Part shown: positions 23,642-33,333 of the stretch, in pieces
Numbering within the stretch: the stretch's first letter is position 1
Layout: each line of letters starts with the position of its first letter
Source of the DNA: Microbacterium timonense
GTDB lineage: Bacteria; Actinomycetota; Actinomycetes; Actinomycetales; Microbacteriaceae
NCBI RefSeq assembly: GCF_900292075.1
Contig: NZ_OLMV01000003.1
Span: 496,001-560,000 of the forward strand
Length of the DNA: 64,000 nt
Direction of reading: 5' to 3'
Program-made: the position numbers and the translations under genes
The notes under the pieces: model-generated
The model's database searches: none
Told to the model about the DNA's origin: nothing
What the model saw: only the letters and a program-made list of their open reading frames with translations

Positions 23642-23671
23642 ACGAAGTTGCACAGATGTGTGCAACTTCGT
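23642..23671. promoter_or_regulatory. TetR operator candidate (30 bp)
   Basis: ACGAAGTTGCACA and its exact complement enclose GATG. This is the longest perfect palindrome in the window apart from the repeat families. Its right edge touches the stop codon of the MFS gene, so the MFS terminator region and the TetR promoter overlap. Confidence 0.8.
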
Positions 23672-25167
23672 CAGGGTTGTGAATCGTCTCCCTGCATCAC
23701 CATCTCGCCACCGGTGCCCGAGGGCCGTGCGTCGGCGGCGCCGACGACTCTGGGCTTGCGCAGGAAGAGGGACAGGACGATGCCTGCGGCGCTGAGCGCG
23801 GCGCCGACACCGAACGCGGTGTCCACTCCCTGGGCCAGCGCGGCGAGAGGGCTGCTGCTGCCGCTCGCGGTCGCGGCGAGGGTGAAGAGAGTGACGAACA
23901 GAGCGGTTCCCGCGGCGCCGGACACCTGCTGAAGGGTGTTGACGATCGCGCTGGCGTGCGGGTACAGCTTGGCTGTGACCGCGCCGAGCGCGGTCGTCAT
24001 CAACGGCGTCATCATCATCGCGGCGCCGATGCTGAGCACTACGTGCATCGCGATCACCAGCCCCACGGGTGTCTGCGTGCCGAGGGTGGAGAACGCGACC
24101 ATCGCGGCGGTCACGAGAACTGCCCCAGGGAAGACCAGTGTTCGCGGGCCGACCTTGTCGTACGCCAGGCCGACGAACGGCGCCAGCACACTGGAGATCA
24201 CGCCCCCGGGCAACAACATGAGGCCGGCGACGTACGCCGGTTCTCCGAGCACCTGCTGGATGTAGAGCGGCAGCAGGATCAGCGAGCCGAACAGCGAGAT
24301 CGACACGATCACGATGGTGCTGGTCGACATGGTGAAAAGGCGGCCGGCGAACACGCGCACATCCAGCAGTACGCGATCGGTGTCGCGAAGCGCGAGCTGA
24401 CGCAGCACCAGTCCCAGCAGCGCGATCACGCCCAGTGCGATCGGGATCCACGACGCCAGGCCACCGTCCGGCGCGTGCTGCTCCCCGATTCCGGCAAGCC
24501 CGTAAATGAGGCCGGAGAACCCGACCGCCGACAGCAGCACAGACAGAGGATCGAATCGGGCGGCGCCCGTCGGCGTCACGTTGCGCAGCCAGAGGGCACC
24601 GGCGACGATCGCGATCGCGGCGATGGGAAGGACGATGATGAACACCCACCGCCAGCCGAGGGAAGACACGATCGCGCCCGCCGCAGTCGGTCCGAGCGCG
24701 GGCGCAGCCGCCGTCACGATGGTGACCAGCCCCATCGTGCCCCCGCGGCGTTCCGGCGCGACCAGCTGCATCACGGTCGTGAACAGCAGCGGAAGCATGA
24801 CGGCGGTGCCGAGCGCCTGCACGATCCGGGCGGCGAGAAGCACCTCGAAGACGGAGGCGGATGCGGCGATCGCGGTGCCCAGCGCGAACAGGCCCATCGC
24901 GGTGAAGAAGTTCCGCCGCAGGGAGTGGCGCTGCAGCAGCACGCCGGTCACCGGAATCACCACCGCCATCGTCAGCATGAACGCCGTCGTGAGCCACTGA
25001 GCCGACGCGGCTGAGACGTCGAAATCCGCCATGACCTCAGGAATGGAGACACCCATCGCCGTCTCGTTGAGGACGACGACGAACGCCGACACCAGAAGAA
25101 CCGCGATTGCGCGGCCGGTGCGCAAGGGCGGAGCCTTTGCGGCGATGGGAGCGGGAGTGGTGACCAT
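23671..25167 (-). CDS. DHA2-family MFS multidrug transporter (EmrB/QacA type)
   Basis: A 498-residue transporter with about 14 hydrophobic segments, matching the 14-TM DHA2 branch. Motif A-like MGLVTIVTAAAPALGPTAAGAI (motif C, GPxxGG-like) and QWLTTAFMLTMAVVIPVTGVL (motif D1-like) are present. An early acidic residue (VVLNETAMGVSIPEV) is in the first helix. Such pumps export cationic drugs or dyes by proton antiport. It is divergent from a TetR regulator, with three operator half-sites between; the pair is a typical self-regulated efflux cassette. Confidence 0.94.
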   Translation of the reverse strand: MVTTPAPIAAKAPPLRTGRAIAVLLVSAFVVVLNETAMGVSIPEVMADFDVSAASAQWLTTAFMLTMAVVIPVTGVLLQRHSLRRNFFTAMGLFALGTAIAASASVFEVLLAARIVQALGTAVMLPLLFTTVMQLVAPERRGGTMGLVTIVTAAAPALGPTAAGAIVSSLGWRWVFIIVLPIAAIAIVAGALWLRNVTPTGAARFDPLSVLLSAVGFSGLIYGLAGIGEQHAPDGGLASWIPIALGVIALLGLVLRQLALRDTDRVLLDVRVFAGRLFTMSTSTIVIVSISLFGSLILLPLYIQQVLGEPAYVAGLMLLPGGVISSVLAPFVGLAYDKVGPRTLVFPGAVLVTAAMVAFSTLGTQTPVGLVIAMHVVLSIGAAMMMTPLMTTALGAVTAKLYPHASAIVNTLQQVSGAAGTALFVTLFTLAATASGSSSPLAALAQGVDTAFGVGAALSAAGIVLSLFLRKPRVVGAADARPSGTGGEMVMQGDDSQP

Positions 25168-25194
25168 GTCTCTCCTTGGAACTAAGCGTTGTAT

Positions 25195-25218
25195 CGGTAC
25201 TGAGTACCGCTTCGGTAC
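25195..25218. promoter_or_regulatory. TetR operator candidate with three alternating half-sites
   Basis: Half-sites CGGTAC, GTACCG and CGGTAC alternate in orientation with 3-base gaps (TGA, CTT), so two overlapping palindromes share the middle half-site. It lies between the divergent MFS and TetR genes and could hold one dimer or exchange between two positions. Confidence 0.7.
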
Positions 25219-25237
25219 GACGTGCTAACCTAACCCG

Positions 25238-25876
25238 GTGAGCTCGCATTCCGCAACCCCGGCGCGACCGCCAGACCTGCGAGAACGGCGTCGGCGGGAG
25301 TTGGCGCGCGTCATCGCCGCCACTGCTGTCGACCTGTTCGAGCGCGACGGCTTTTCAACGACGACGATCGACGACATCGCCGCGGCCGCCGGCATCTCGC
25401 GAACTACGTTCTTCCGGCACTGCGCCACCAAGGAAGCCGCCGTCCTCGTGGACGATGCCGGCCTGGAGGCGGAGCTGATCGACGCGGCGGAGAGGATCTC
25501 CGACCCGCACCCGCTGCAGCAGCTGCAGACTTCGTGGGAGACGATGACGGAAGTGTTCGATGGCGATCCGGAAGGCCGCGAGCGGTTCCTTCGGGTGCGG
25601 CGTCTGATGCGAGACAATCCCCCTCTGCTGGCGGCGGGTCTCGAACGCGATGCGCGCCTCACTCAGCACATCGCGGCCGCCCTCAGCGGCCGCCCCGGAC
25701 TCGACACGCTGGACGCTCACGCCGTTGCCGAGAGCTTCGCTCTCGGGATGCGCCTCACTTTCGACGAGTGGGTTCGCCGCGCCGACCAAACCCCGATGTC
25801 GTCGCCGCCGGCGTTGAAGGACGTCTATCGGCGTGTTCTGACCGCCCTGGCCCGCGCGAACGGGACGAACGCGTGA
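25238..25876 (+). CDS. TetR-family transcriptional regulator
   Basis: A 212-residue regulator. The DNA-binding helices are at about 15-65 (RERRRRELARVIAATAVDLFERDGFSTTTIDDIAAAAGISRTTFFRHCATKEAAVL) and the C-terminal domain is helical. GTG at 25238 lacks a good ribosome-binding site and is 9 bases after the TAACCT -10-like sequence, so a leaderless transcript is plausible. It overlaps the downstream methyltransferase start by one base and is divergent from the MFS gene, which it most likely represses. Confidence 0.9.
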   Translation: MSSHSATPARPPDLRERRRRELARVIAATAVDLFERDGFSTTTIDDIAAAAGISRTTFFRHCATKEAAVLVDDAGLEAELIDAAERISDPHPLQQLQTSWETMTEVFDGDPEGRERFLRVRRLMRDNPPLLAAGLERDARLTQHIAAALSGRPGLDTLDAHAVAESFALGMRLTFDEWVRRADQTPMSSPPALKDVYRRVLTALARANGTNA

Positions 25877-26517
25877 TGGCAGCGGAGTTCGACAGAGCGT
25901 TCTGGGAGAATCACTGGACGGCTGCTCGAGGTCACGACGCGCCTCCGGCCCACCCGGCGCTGAGTGCGGAGCTCGCCCACGCGCGCCCGGGAACGGCGCT
26001 GGACGCCGGCAGCGGCGAAGGTGCCGAGGCCGCCTGGCTCGCCGACCATGGGTGGGACGTCACCGCAGTGGACCTTTCCGCGCACGCCGTCCTCCGTGCC
26101 GCGAGCCGTCCGGATGCGGGCTCAGGCGTCGTGCGGTGGGTTCAGGCGGATCTGACCGAGTGGGAGCCCGGCCATCTATTCGACCTCGTGACGACGTTCT
26201 ACGCGCACCCGGCGATGCCCCAGGACGCCTTCTACAAGCGGATCAGCGGATGGGTCGCGCCCGGCGGGACGCTCCTGATCGTCGGCCATCATCAAGCTGA
26301 CGCGCACAGTCGCGGCGGCCATCGCCATCCGGCCAACGCGGTGACGCGACCGGAGCAGGTGCGAGCGAGTCTCGACCCGGCGGAGTGGGCCGTCCGCACC
26401 GCCGAAGTTCGCGAACGGACCGTGACCACGCCCGGCGGCACCCGCAGGTCACTGCACGACGTCATCGTCCGCGCGGAGAGGGTCCGCACGGCGGACGGGC
26501 TTGCTCATCGTCGCTGA
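25876..26517 (+). CDS. class I SAM-dependent methyltransferase
   Basis: A 213-residue Rossmann methyltransferase: motif I LDAGSGEGAEAAWLADHG (about 40-57), the acidic motif II end VTAVDLS, motif III VRWVQADLTEW and post-I FDLVTTFYAHP. Its N-terminus (FWENHWTAARGHDAPPAHPAL) is typical of UbiE/tellurite-resistance-like small methyltransferases. The start overlaps the last base of the TetR stop codon (tgATG). It is therefore the third member of the MFS-TetR efflux locus, perhaps modifying the exported drug. That role is inference. Confidence 0.9.
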   Translation: MAAEFDRAFWENHWTAARGHDAPPAHPALSAELAHARPGTALDAGSGEGAEAAWLADHGWDVTAVDLSAHAVLRAASRPDAGSGVVRWVQADLTEWEPGHLFDLVTTFYAHPAMPQDAFYKRISGWVAPGGTLLIVGHHQADAHSRGGHRHPANAVTRPEQVRASLDPAEWAVRTAEVRERTVTTPGGTRRSLHDVIVRAERVRTADGLAHRR

Positions 26518-26579
26518 ACGCCTCGGGGACGCCGCGCGCCACCATGACGCGTTGCCGGAGCGCAGCGGCCCTGTCGTGC

Positions 26580-26870
26580 TCAGTCCGTCGCGAGCACGTT
26601 GAGCAGCGTGGTCGACACACCCTCGCAGCTGCCCGGCGACGGCAGCCCGTAGTCGGTGGTCAGCACGTTCTGCAGGCCGGCGGCGAGCTCGGCGCTCGAG
26701 GCGCCGGACGAGGCGGCGTCGATGATCGGCTGGATGAGGTCGTCGTACTCATCGACGGGTCCGTTGTCCGCGCCGTCACGCACTCCGATCGGGTCCCATT
26801 CGTTGAGCACCGCCCGCACGCGCAGCTCGGTCTCGGTCAACTGGCTGGGGCTGTTCCCGATCCTCATCAT
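26580..26870 (-). CDS. small hypothetical protein, DUF1871-like
   Basis: A 96-residue soluble protein starting MMRIGNSPSQLTETELRVRAVLNEWDPIGVRDGADN..DEYDDLI, with 26867 as an equally good start. The NEWDPIGV and DEYD stretches resemble DUF1871, a small family of unknown function found in Bacillus and actinobacteria; I hold this loosely. It is a single gene between the methyltransferase (converging) and argG (read the same way). Confidence 0.6.
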   Translation of the reverse strand: MMRIGNSPSQLTETELRVRAVLNEWDPIGVRDGADNGPVDEYDDLIQPIIDAASSGASSAELAAGLQNVLTTDYGLPSPGSCEGVSTTLLNVLATD

Positions 26871-27001
26871 GTCGTCAGTGTTCCGGCGTCACCTGGACAG
26901 AAGCTGGCCGGGTCATCCACAGCGCCTCACAGTCGGCTCCCACGCGGGGACGCGGGAGGGACGTCACGCACCCGTCGCGATCGAGGGGCGGCCCGCGACG
27001 A

Positions 27002-28531
<1,530 letters not shown>

Positions 28532-29272
28532 TCAGGCCGTGGCGGCGGTGTCGGTGGCGGTGACGGATGCCGCGGCATCCGGTATCCACCCTCGCCGGCG
28601 TCCGACCCACACCACGAGCAGCCCGACGGCGAGGATCGCCACGGCGATGCCCACGACGTAGACCAGCACCGACCCCCAGCCGCCCGGAGCGTTCGGGTTC
28701 AGGAACGGATAGGGGTACCAGAACGGCTCGCCGCTCACCGGGTTCGTGACGAGCGGGCCGCGGAGCATCGTGTAGATCACCCAGACGATCGGGAACGCGA
28801 CGACGGCCCAGAGCGCCCGCCACGGCAGCGCGCGGCGCAGCGGACCGACGAAGACGTCGACGAGCAGGAAGAGCGGTCCGATCAGGTGCAGCACCTCGTT
28901 GGACCACCACACCGGCTCGCTCCCCTGCGGCAGCTGGATGCTGCGCAGCAGCAGGTTGTAGACGATGCCCGTGATCACCATGTAGGTGCTCACGCACGCG
29001 AGCGCCACCGCGAGGCCCGCGGGCTCGGCATCCTTTCCGCGCCCCCGTGTCACGAACCAGACCGCCGCCGACAGCAGTACGACCGCTGCGGCGGTGTTGG
29101 AGAGGATGGTGAAGAAGCTGAAGAAGTTGGCGATCGTGGTGGCGAGGTCACGGTCGAGCTCGATCGCCGTCCCGATCGACGCGGCCAGCTGGCGGATGAT
29201 CGCCGCGGCAAGGAGCACCGCCATCGCGGCGCGCGCCGCGTACCAGACCCGCGTCCACGTCGGGGAGCCCAT
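28532..29272 (-). CDS. Pr6Pr-family membrane protein
   Basis: A 246-residue protein with six hydrophobic segments and the family landmarks: an N-terminal YAARAAMAVLLAAAIIRQLA helix, FFSFFTILSNTAAAVVLLSA, LLRSIQLPQGSEPVWWSNEVLHLIGPLFLLVDV and PIVWVIYTMLRGPLVTNPVSGEPFWYPYPFLNPNAPGGW. Pr6Pr proteins are 6-TM integral membrane proteins of unknown function in actinobacteria. A short Ala/Thr-rich tail follows the last helix. Confidence is high for the family and none for a reaction. Confidence 0.85.
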   Translation of the reverse strand: MGSPTWTRVWYAARAAMAVLLAAAIIRQLAASIGTAIELDRDLATTIANFFSFFTILSNTAAAVVLLSAAVWFVTRGRGKDAEPAGLAVALACVSTYMVITGIVYNLLLRSIQLPQGSEPVWWSNEVLHLIGPLFLLVDVFVGPLRRALPWRALWAVVAFPIVWVIYTMLRGPLVTNPVSGEPFWYPYPFLNPNAPGGWGSVLVYVVGIAVAILAVGLLVVWVGRRRGWIPDAAASVTATDTAATA

Positions 29273-29386
29273 GCGGTCACCCTAGCGGCGGGCGGCCGTC
29301 GAGCGTCGGCTTGTGGCCCTGGCGCGCCGCGTTCGGCCGGGGTGGTCGGTTCGCTGGGGGCACCATCGCGCGCTGTCGTCTTGCGC

Positions 29387-29447
29387 TTCGGGTGTCGCGA
29401 CACGCGGTGTCGTGGCGGGCGTTGCCGCGTGTTGTGACACCTGAACG
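29387..29447. repeat. family A palindromic repeat, copy 5
   Basis: ttcgggtgtcgcgacacgcg opens the unit and cgcgtgttgtgacacctgaa closes it; the arm pairing carries two or three mismatches. It sits between the MerR gene's stop and the start side of the Pr6Pr gene, 10 bases after the former in its own reading direction. Confidence 0.8.
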
Positions 29448-29456
29448 CCGGGCTCG

Positions 29457-30194
29457 TCAGGTGGATGCCGCGGATCCGGGCGCGACGAGCTCGGCGACGT
29501 CGGCGCCGGCGCGCAGCAGGGCGAGCCAGCGGGATGCGATGTCGTCGAGACGGGTCTGCAGCGCTTCGCGCGCGACGCGTGAGTCGCTCAGACCGCGCAG
29601 GGACTCCATCGCGGCCCGGACGTCGGGCACGCGGTACCCCGCGGCGCGCAGCGCGGCGATGATGCGGGCCTGGCGCACCACTTCGGGCGGGTAGTGGCGG
29701 ACGTGGAGGTGGGTGATCCGCTCCGGGAAAAGCAGTCCTTCCTGCTCCCAGAACCGGAGGGTCGACGAGCGCACACCGAGCGCCGTCGCCAGCTCGGTGA
29801 TCCCCATCGCGTCATCGGGAGCCGGCGTCGCTTCGCCGGCGGCTTCTCGCGAGATGGCGTCGAGTGCTCGCAGAGCGGCGAGGGTGTCGTCGCGCGCGCG
29901 GGCCAGACCGACGTGCAGGGCGCCGACCCGCGCGAGCGCCTCATCTGCCGGCAAGGTGCGAGCGTCGCGGAGGGTGGCGCGCGCTTGCACGGGGCCCACT
30001 GCCGCGGCCAGCGCCCGGTAAGCACGCAGCGCCAGCACGTGCTCGGCGCCGAACGACCGGTAGCCGTTCGCCCGCCGGGTCGCCGGGGGGATGACCCCCA
30101 GCTGCTCGAGGTCGCGTACCTGCTGAACCGAGTACCCGGCCAGTCGTGCAACGGCGGCGGTCGAGTAGGGCGGTGAGGCCTCTGCTCCGGCCAT
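29457..30194 (-). CDS. regulator with two MerR-type helix-turn-helix domains
   Basis: A 245-residue protein with two MerR winged helices. The first is at about 10-65 (YSTAAVARLAGYSVQQVRDLEQLGVIPPATRRANGYRSFGAEHVLALRAYRAL). The second is at about 130-190 (GITELATALGVRSSTLRFWEQEGLLFPERITHLHVRHYPPEVVRQARIIAALRAAGY). A helical segment joins them. One chain may therefore cover a full operator, or it may be a fusion of an entire MerR regulator with a second DNA-binding head. ATG 30194 follows a ggaggg site at about 8 bases. It is divergent from the DUF6194 gene. Confidence 0.88.
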   Translation of the reverse strand: MAGAEASPPYSTAAVARLAGYSVQQVRDLEQLGVIPPATRRANGYRSFGAEHVLALRAYRALAAAVGPVQARATLRDARTLPADEALARVGALHVGLARARDDTLAALRALDAISREAAGEATPAPDDAMGITELATALGVRSSTLRFWEQEGLLFPERITHLHVRHYPPEVVRQARIIAALRAAGYRVPDVRAAMESLRGLSDSRVAREALQTRLDDIASRWLALLRAGADVAELVAPGSAAST

Positions 30195-30238
30195 GCGGCA
30201 ACCACCCTCCATAAGCACTTGAAGGTCACACTCGAACC

Positions 30239-30706
30239 ATGACGAGTATGGAACAGATCGTGACGATGCTGCGTGGTCTGCCCGGAGTGCTGGAGCTCGC
30301 GCCGGAGCGGGGCAGCGAGTTCCCTGAGATCGCCTGGGGCGACCACTTCTTCTACTTCTCGCCCGACGGGACCGTGCCGAACAACCGGCAGCCGTACGCC
30401 ACGATCGTCACCAAGGACTACCCCGACGATGTCCTGTCTCGATTGGAGGCGCCCGACCGGTGGCGCGTCAACATCCACGTGGGTGGGGCGCGATTCGAGG
30501 CGCTCCTCGGGTTTCCGCCCGGCGCGGCTCACCTCGACGACCGCGACTTCAGCGAGGTCGACGTCATCCTGCCGCACCCCCTGTACGCCGCCCAAGGGTG
30601 GGTCGCAGTCGTCAATCCCGGCCCGCGCACCAAGCCGCGCGTACTCGAGGAGCTGCGCCTCGCCCACCAGGCCGACCGCCGCCGGGTCGAGCGCCGCGCC
30701 CGCTGA
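30239..30706 (+). CDS. DUF6194-family protein
   Basis: A 155-residue soluble protein matching DUF6194: MEQIVTMLRGLPGVLELAPERG, EIAWGDHFFYFSPDGTVPNNRQPYATIVTKDYPDD, DRWRVNIHVGGARFEALLG and the C-terminal DVILPHPLYAAQGWVAVVNPGPRTKPRVLEELRLAH. It has no signal or membrane segment. The fold may be a MmcQ/YjbR-like small alpha/beta protein (NPGP...TLLEL), but that is uncertain. It is divergent from the double-MerR regulator, 44 bases apart, so regulation by it is likely. Confidence 0.85.
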   Translation: MTSMEQIVTMLRGLPGVLELAPERGSEFPEIAWGDHFFYFSPDGTVPNNRQPYATIVTKDYPDDVLSRLEAPDRWRVNIHVGGARFEALLGFPPGAAHLDDRDFSEVDVILPHPLYAAQGWVAVVNPGPRTKPRVLEELRLAHQADRRRVERRAR

Positions 30707-30712
30707 CCGAGC

Positions 30713-30773
30713 TTCGGGTGTCGCGACACGCCGTGTCGGGCGCGGGGTAACCGCGTGTCGCGACACCTGAACG
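30713..30773. repeat. family A palindromic repeat, copy 6
   Basis: ttcgggtgtcgcgacacgcc opens and gcgtgtcgcgacacctgaac closes the unit. It begins 6 bases after the DUF6194 stop codon and ends 78 bases before the convergent M23-like gene's stop, a natural place for a bidirectional terminator. Confidence 0.85.
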
Positions 30774-30851
30774 CCGGGTCAGCCGAGCAGCGGGCCCGGC
30801 GTGCGCACGCGACCTTGCGCCGGAACCCCGCCCCGCGCGGACGTCGTGCGA

Positions 30852-31472
30852 TCAATGAGCTGCGCGACCGACGACTTCGCCGTTGCGGGGAACGTGACCA
30901 CCGAACCGCATCGGCACGGCGCGTGCGCGGGCGATGTGCGGGTCGTCGATCGCCTGCACATGCAGGTGCGGTTCGGTGCTGTTGCCCGAGTTGCCGCAAC
31001 GCGCCACGGCGTCGTGAGGAGCGACGCGATCCCCGGGTTTCACGGTGATGCTTCCCCGCTGCAAGTGACAGAGCGCGACGAAGACGCCAGCGGACTCAAG
31101 GAGGATATGGTTGCCGGCCAGGTTCGACCAGCCTCGCTCGGCTCGGCGTCGCTGAGTGAGCGCGTACCCGAGCGAGGGGAACCCGCGGTACGCGGGATGG
31201 TCAGGATGCCCGTCGCCGACAGCGACGACGACGCCCTCTGCCGGCGCGAGCACAGGGCGCCCGAAGCCCGTGAAGCGCTGCGGCGCTTCGGGCCGCAGCA
31301 GCGAGGCGACCGAGAACGCCGCACTGCGCCCGCTTGCGTCGACCGGCACGAAGTCGATGGCGTACGACGAGGCGAAGAGGCGAGTGCCGTGACTCGGCAC
31401 GCGATTCGCGGGACTGTTCCGGACGATCCAAGGGCCCGCGAAGGGGTACTCGAGATCCATGACGGCGACCAT
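30852..31472 (-). CDS. M23 (LytM-like) peptidase-fold protein
   Basis: A 206-residue protein with the LytM zinc-site order: His in RVPSHGTRLFASSYAIDFVPVD with Asp about 10 residues on, and the terminal HLHV in GNSGNSTEPHLHVQ. It also has the typical FGRPVLAPAEGVVVAVGDG and GDRVAPHDAVARCGNSG turns. No signal peptide is seen at ATG 31472, which follows a ggaggg ribosome-binding site. Intracellular or secreted by another route, it cannot be assumed to cleave peptidoglycan. It converges with DUF6194 and lies upstream of purA on the opposite strand. Confidence 0.82.
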   Translation of the reverse strand: MVAVMDLEYPFAGPWIVRNSPANRVPSHGTRLFASSYAIDFVPVDASGRSAAFSVASLLRPEAPQRFTGFGRPVLAPAEGVVVAVGDGHPDHPAYRGFPSLGYALTQRRRAERGWSNLAGNHILLESAGVFVALCHLQRGSITVKPGDRVAPHDAVARCGNSGNSTEPHLHVQAIDDPHIARARAVPMRFGGHVPRNGEVVGRAAH

Positions 31473-31600
31473 GCGGCATCCCTCCGGCTCTCGACGTCGT
31501 GATCGTCGCATCGCGGCGCCCGCCGCTGCAAGCGGCCGGGCCCGGCGTCGCCGAGCGGGCCGCGGATGCACCCCCCCGACATGCCGGTGCCCCCGTGCCG

Positions 31601-31661
31601 TTCAGGTGTCGCGACACGCGGTATCGCGCGCGGGGTAGCCGCGTGTCGTGACACCTGAACG
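31601..31661. repeat. family A palindromic repeat, copy 7
   Basis: The most symmetrical copy: ttcaggtgtcgcgacacgcg pairs with cgcgtgtcgtgacacctgaa over about 20 bases with a single mismatch. It sits in the gap between the M23-like gene's start and purA, upstream of both. Confidence 0.85.
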
Positions 31662-31760
31662 GCCGGTGATCGATCGACGTGCATCGCCATCCGGCCCGGA
31701 GGGCGCGAGAGGGCACCGGATAGGATGGGGTGTAACCGTCCGATAACGGGGGAGTAGCCC

Positions 31761-33047
31761 ATGCCAGGCATCGTGATCGTCGGAGTCCAGTGGGGAGACG
31801 AGGGCAAGGGCAAGGCCACCGACCTCCTCGGCGAGCGCACCGACTGGGTGGTCAAGTTCAACGGCGGGAACAACGCCGGCCACACCGTGGTGATCGGCGA
31901 CGAGAAGTATGCGCTGCATCTGCTGCCCTCCGGCATCCTCTCTCCGGGCGTGAACGCCGTCATCGGCAACGGAGTGGTGGTCGACCTCGAGGTGCTGTTC
32001 GCCGAGCTCGAGGCGCTGCACGCGCGCGGCGTCGACACATCGCGACTGCGGGTGAGCGCGAACGCGCACCTCATCACGCACTACCACCGCACCCTCGACA
32101 AGGTCACCGAGCGCTTCCTCGGCAAGCGCCAGATCGGTACCACCGGCCGCGGCATCGGCCCGGCCTACGCCGACAAGATCAACCGCGTCGGGATCCGCGT
32201 GCAGGACCTGTTCGACGAGAACATCCTGCGCCAGAAGGTCGAGGGGGCCCTCGACCAGAAGAACCACCTGCTGGTGAAGGTCTTCAACCGCCGCGCGATC
32301 ACGTGCGACGAGATCGTCGAGGACCTCCTGTCGTACGCCGACCGGCTGCGGCCGCTCGTGGCGGACACCGCGCTCCTGCTGAACGACGCGCTCGACGCGG
32401 GCGACGTCGTGGTCTTCGAAGGCGGACAGGCGACGATGCTCGACGTCGACCACGGCACGTATCCGTTCGTCACGTCATCGTCGGCGACCGCCGGCGGGGC
32501 AGCCACCGGGTCCGGGGTCGGCCCCAACCGGCTCGACCGCATCGTCGGCATCGTCAAGGCGTACACCACGCGGGTCGGTTCGGGCCCGTTCCCGACGGAG
32601 CTCTTCGACGAGCAGGGCGAGTGGCTGCGCTCGCGCGGCTTCGAATTCGGCACCACGACGGGGCGTCCGCGTCGCGTCGGCTGGTACGACGCGCCCATCA
32701 CGCGCTACGCCACCCGCATCAACGGCATCACCGACCTCGTGCTGACCAAGCTCGACATCCTCACCGGGCTCGACGAGATCCCGGTGTGCGTCGCGTACGA
32801 CGTCGACGGCGAGCGGTTCGACGAGGTGCCCGTCAACCAGTCGGACTTCCACCACGCCCGGCCCATCCTCGAGTACTTCCCCGGCTGGAAGCAGGACATC
32901 TCGGGCGCGCGCACGTTCGACGAGCTCCCCGTCGAGGCGCAGAACTACGTCCTCGCGCTCGAGCAGATGAGCGGCACCCGCATCTCGGTGATCGGCGTCG
33001 GTGCGGCGCGTGACGCGGTGATCGTGCGCCACGACCTCGTCGACTGA
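31761..33047 (+). CDS. purA: adenylosuccinate synthetase
   Basis: A 428-residue enzyme that links IMP and aspartate with GTP hydrolysis in AMP synthesis. It shows the N-terminal P-loop [18 protein letters not shown], the [11 protein letters not shown] signature, [54 protein letters not shown] and the [12 protein letters not shown] region. Length is normal. A gggggag site precedes ATG 31761 and a TAGGAT -10-like box lies at 31721-31726. The stop codon touches the start of a family B repeat array. Confidence 0.97.
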   Translation: MPGIVIVGVQWGDEGKGKATDLLGERTDWVVKFNGGNNAGHTVVIGDEKYALHLLPSGILSPGVNAVIGNGVVVDLEVLFAELEALHARGVDTSRLRVSANAHLITHYHRTLDKVTERFLGKRQIGTTGRGIGPAYADKINRVGIRVQDLFDENILRQKVEGALDQKNHLLVKVFNRRAITCDEIVEDLLSYADRLRPLVADTALLLNDALDAGDVVVFEGGQATMLDVDHGTYPFVTSSSATAGGAATGSGVGPNRLDRIVGIVKAYTTRVGSGPFPTELFDEQGEWLRSRGFEFGTTTGRPRRVGWYDAPITRYATRINGITDLVLTKLDILTGLDEIPVCVAYDVDGERFDEVPVNQSDFHHARPILEYFPGWKQDISGARTFDELPVEAQNYVLALEQMSGTRISVIGVGAARDAVIVRHDLVD

Positions 33048-33316
33048 TGGCGTTTCGTCTCGGTCGCTTCGCTCCCTCGCTCAACGACCGGGGTGGCCGG
33101 CGCGTCGCTCGCTCGCTCAACGACCGGGGTGGGCGGCAGTTCGCTTCCTCGCTCAACGACCGGGGTGGCCGGCGGTTCGCTTCCTCGCTCGACGACCGGG
33201 GTGGCCGGCGGTTCGCTTCCTCGCTCAACGACCGGGGTGGCCGGCGGTTCGCTCCTTCGCTCAACGAACGCCGAGCATCCCGGTCGTTGAGCGAGCGCAG
33301 CGAGACGAAACGCCAT
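33047..33316. repeat. family B repeat array, 36-bp period, flanked by inverted ends
   Basis: TCAACGACCGGGG-type units recur at 33081, 33117, 33153, 33189, 33225 and 33261, exactly 36 bases apart, with the 33189 copy carrying a tcgacgac variant. The outer ends, ATGGCGTTTCGTCTCG at 33047 and its exact complement at 33301-33316, make the whole element one large inverted repeat. It fills the 286-base gap between purA and the lactonase gene. A 96-residue frame crosses it (12-residue SLNDRGGRRFAS-like units) but is better read as a by-product of the repeat. Confidence 0.95.
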
Positions 33317-33333
33317 GACGGGGGTGGAGTCCG

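Noticed and set aside
26580..26870. Naming the small protein as an immunity or toxin component.
   Set aside because: Only a loose DUF1871-like similarity, and no partner toxin or antitoxin gene is adjacent.
33081..33270. A possible CRISPR array because of regular 36-bp spacing.
   Set aside because: There are no unique spacers: the whole 36-base unit repeats. No cas genes are nearby.
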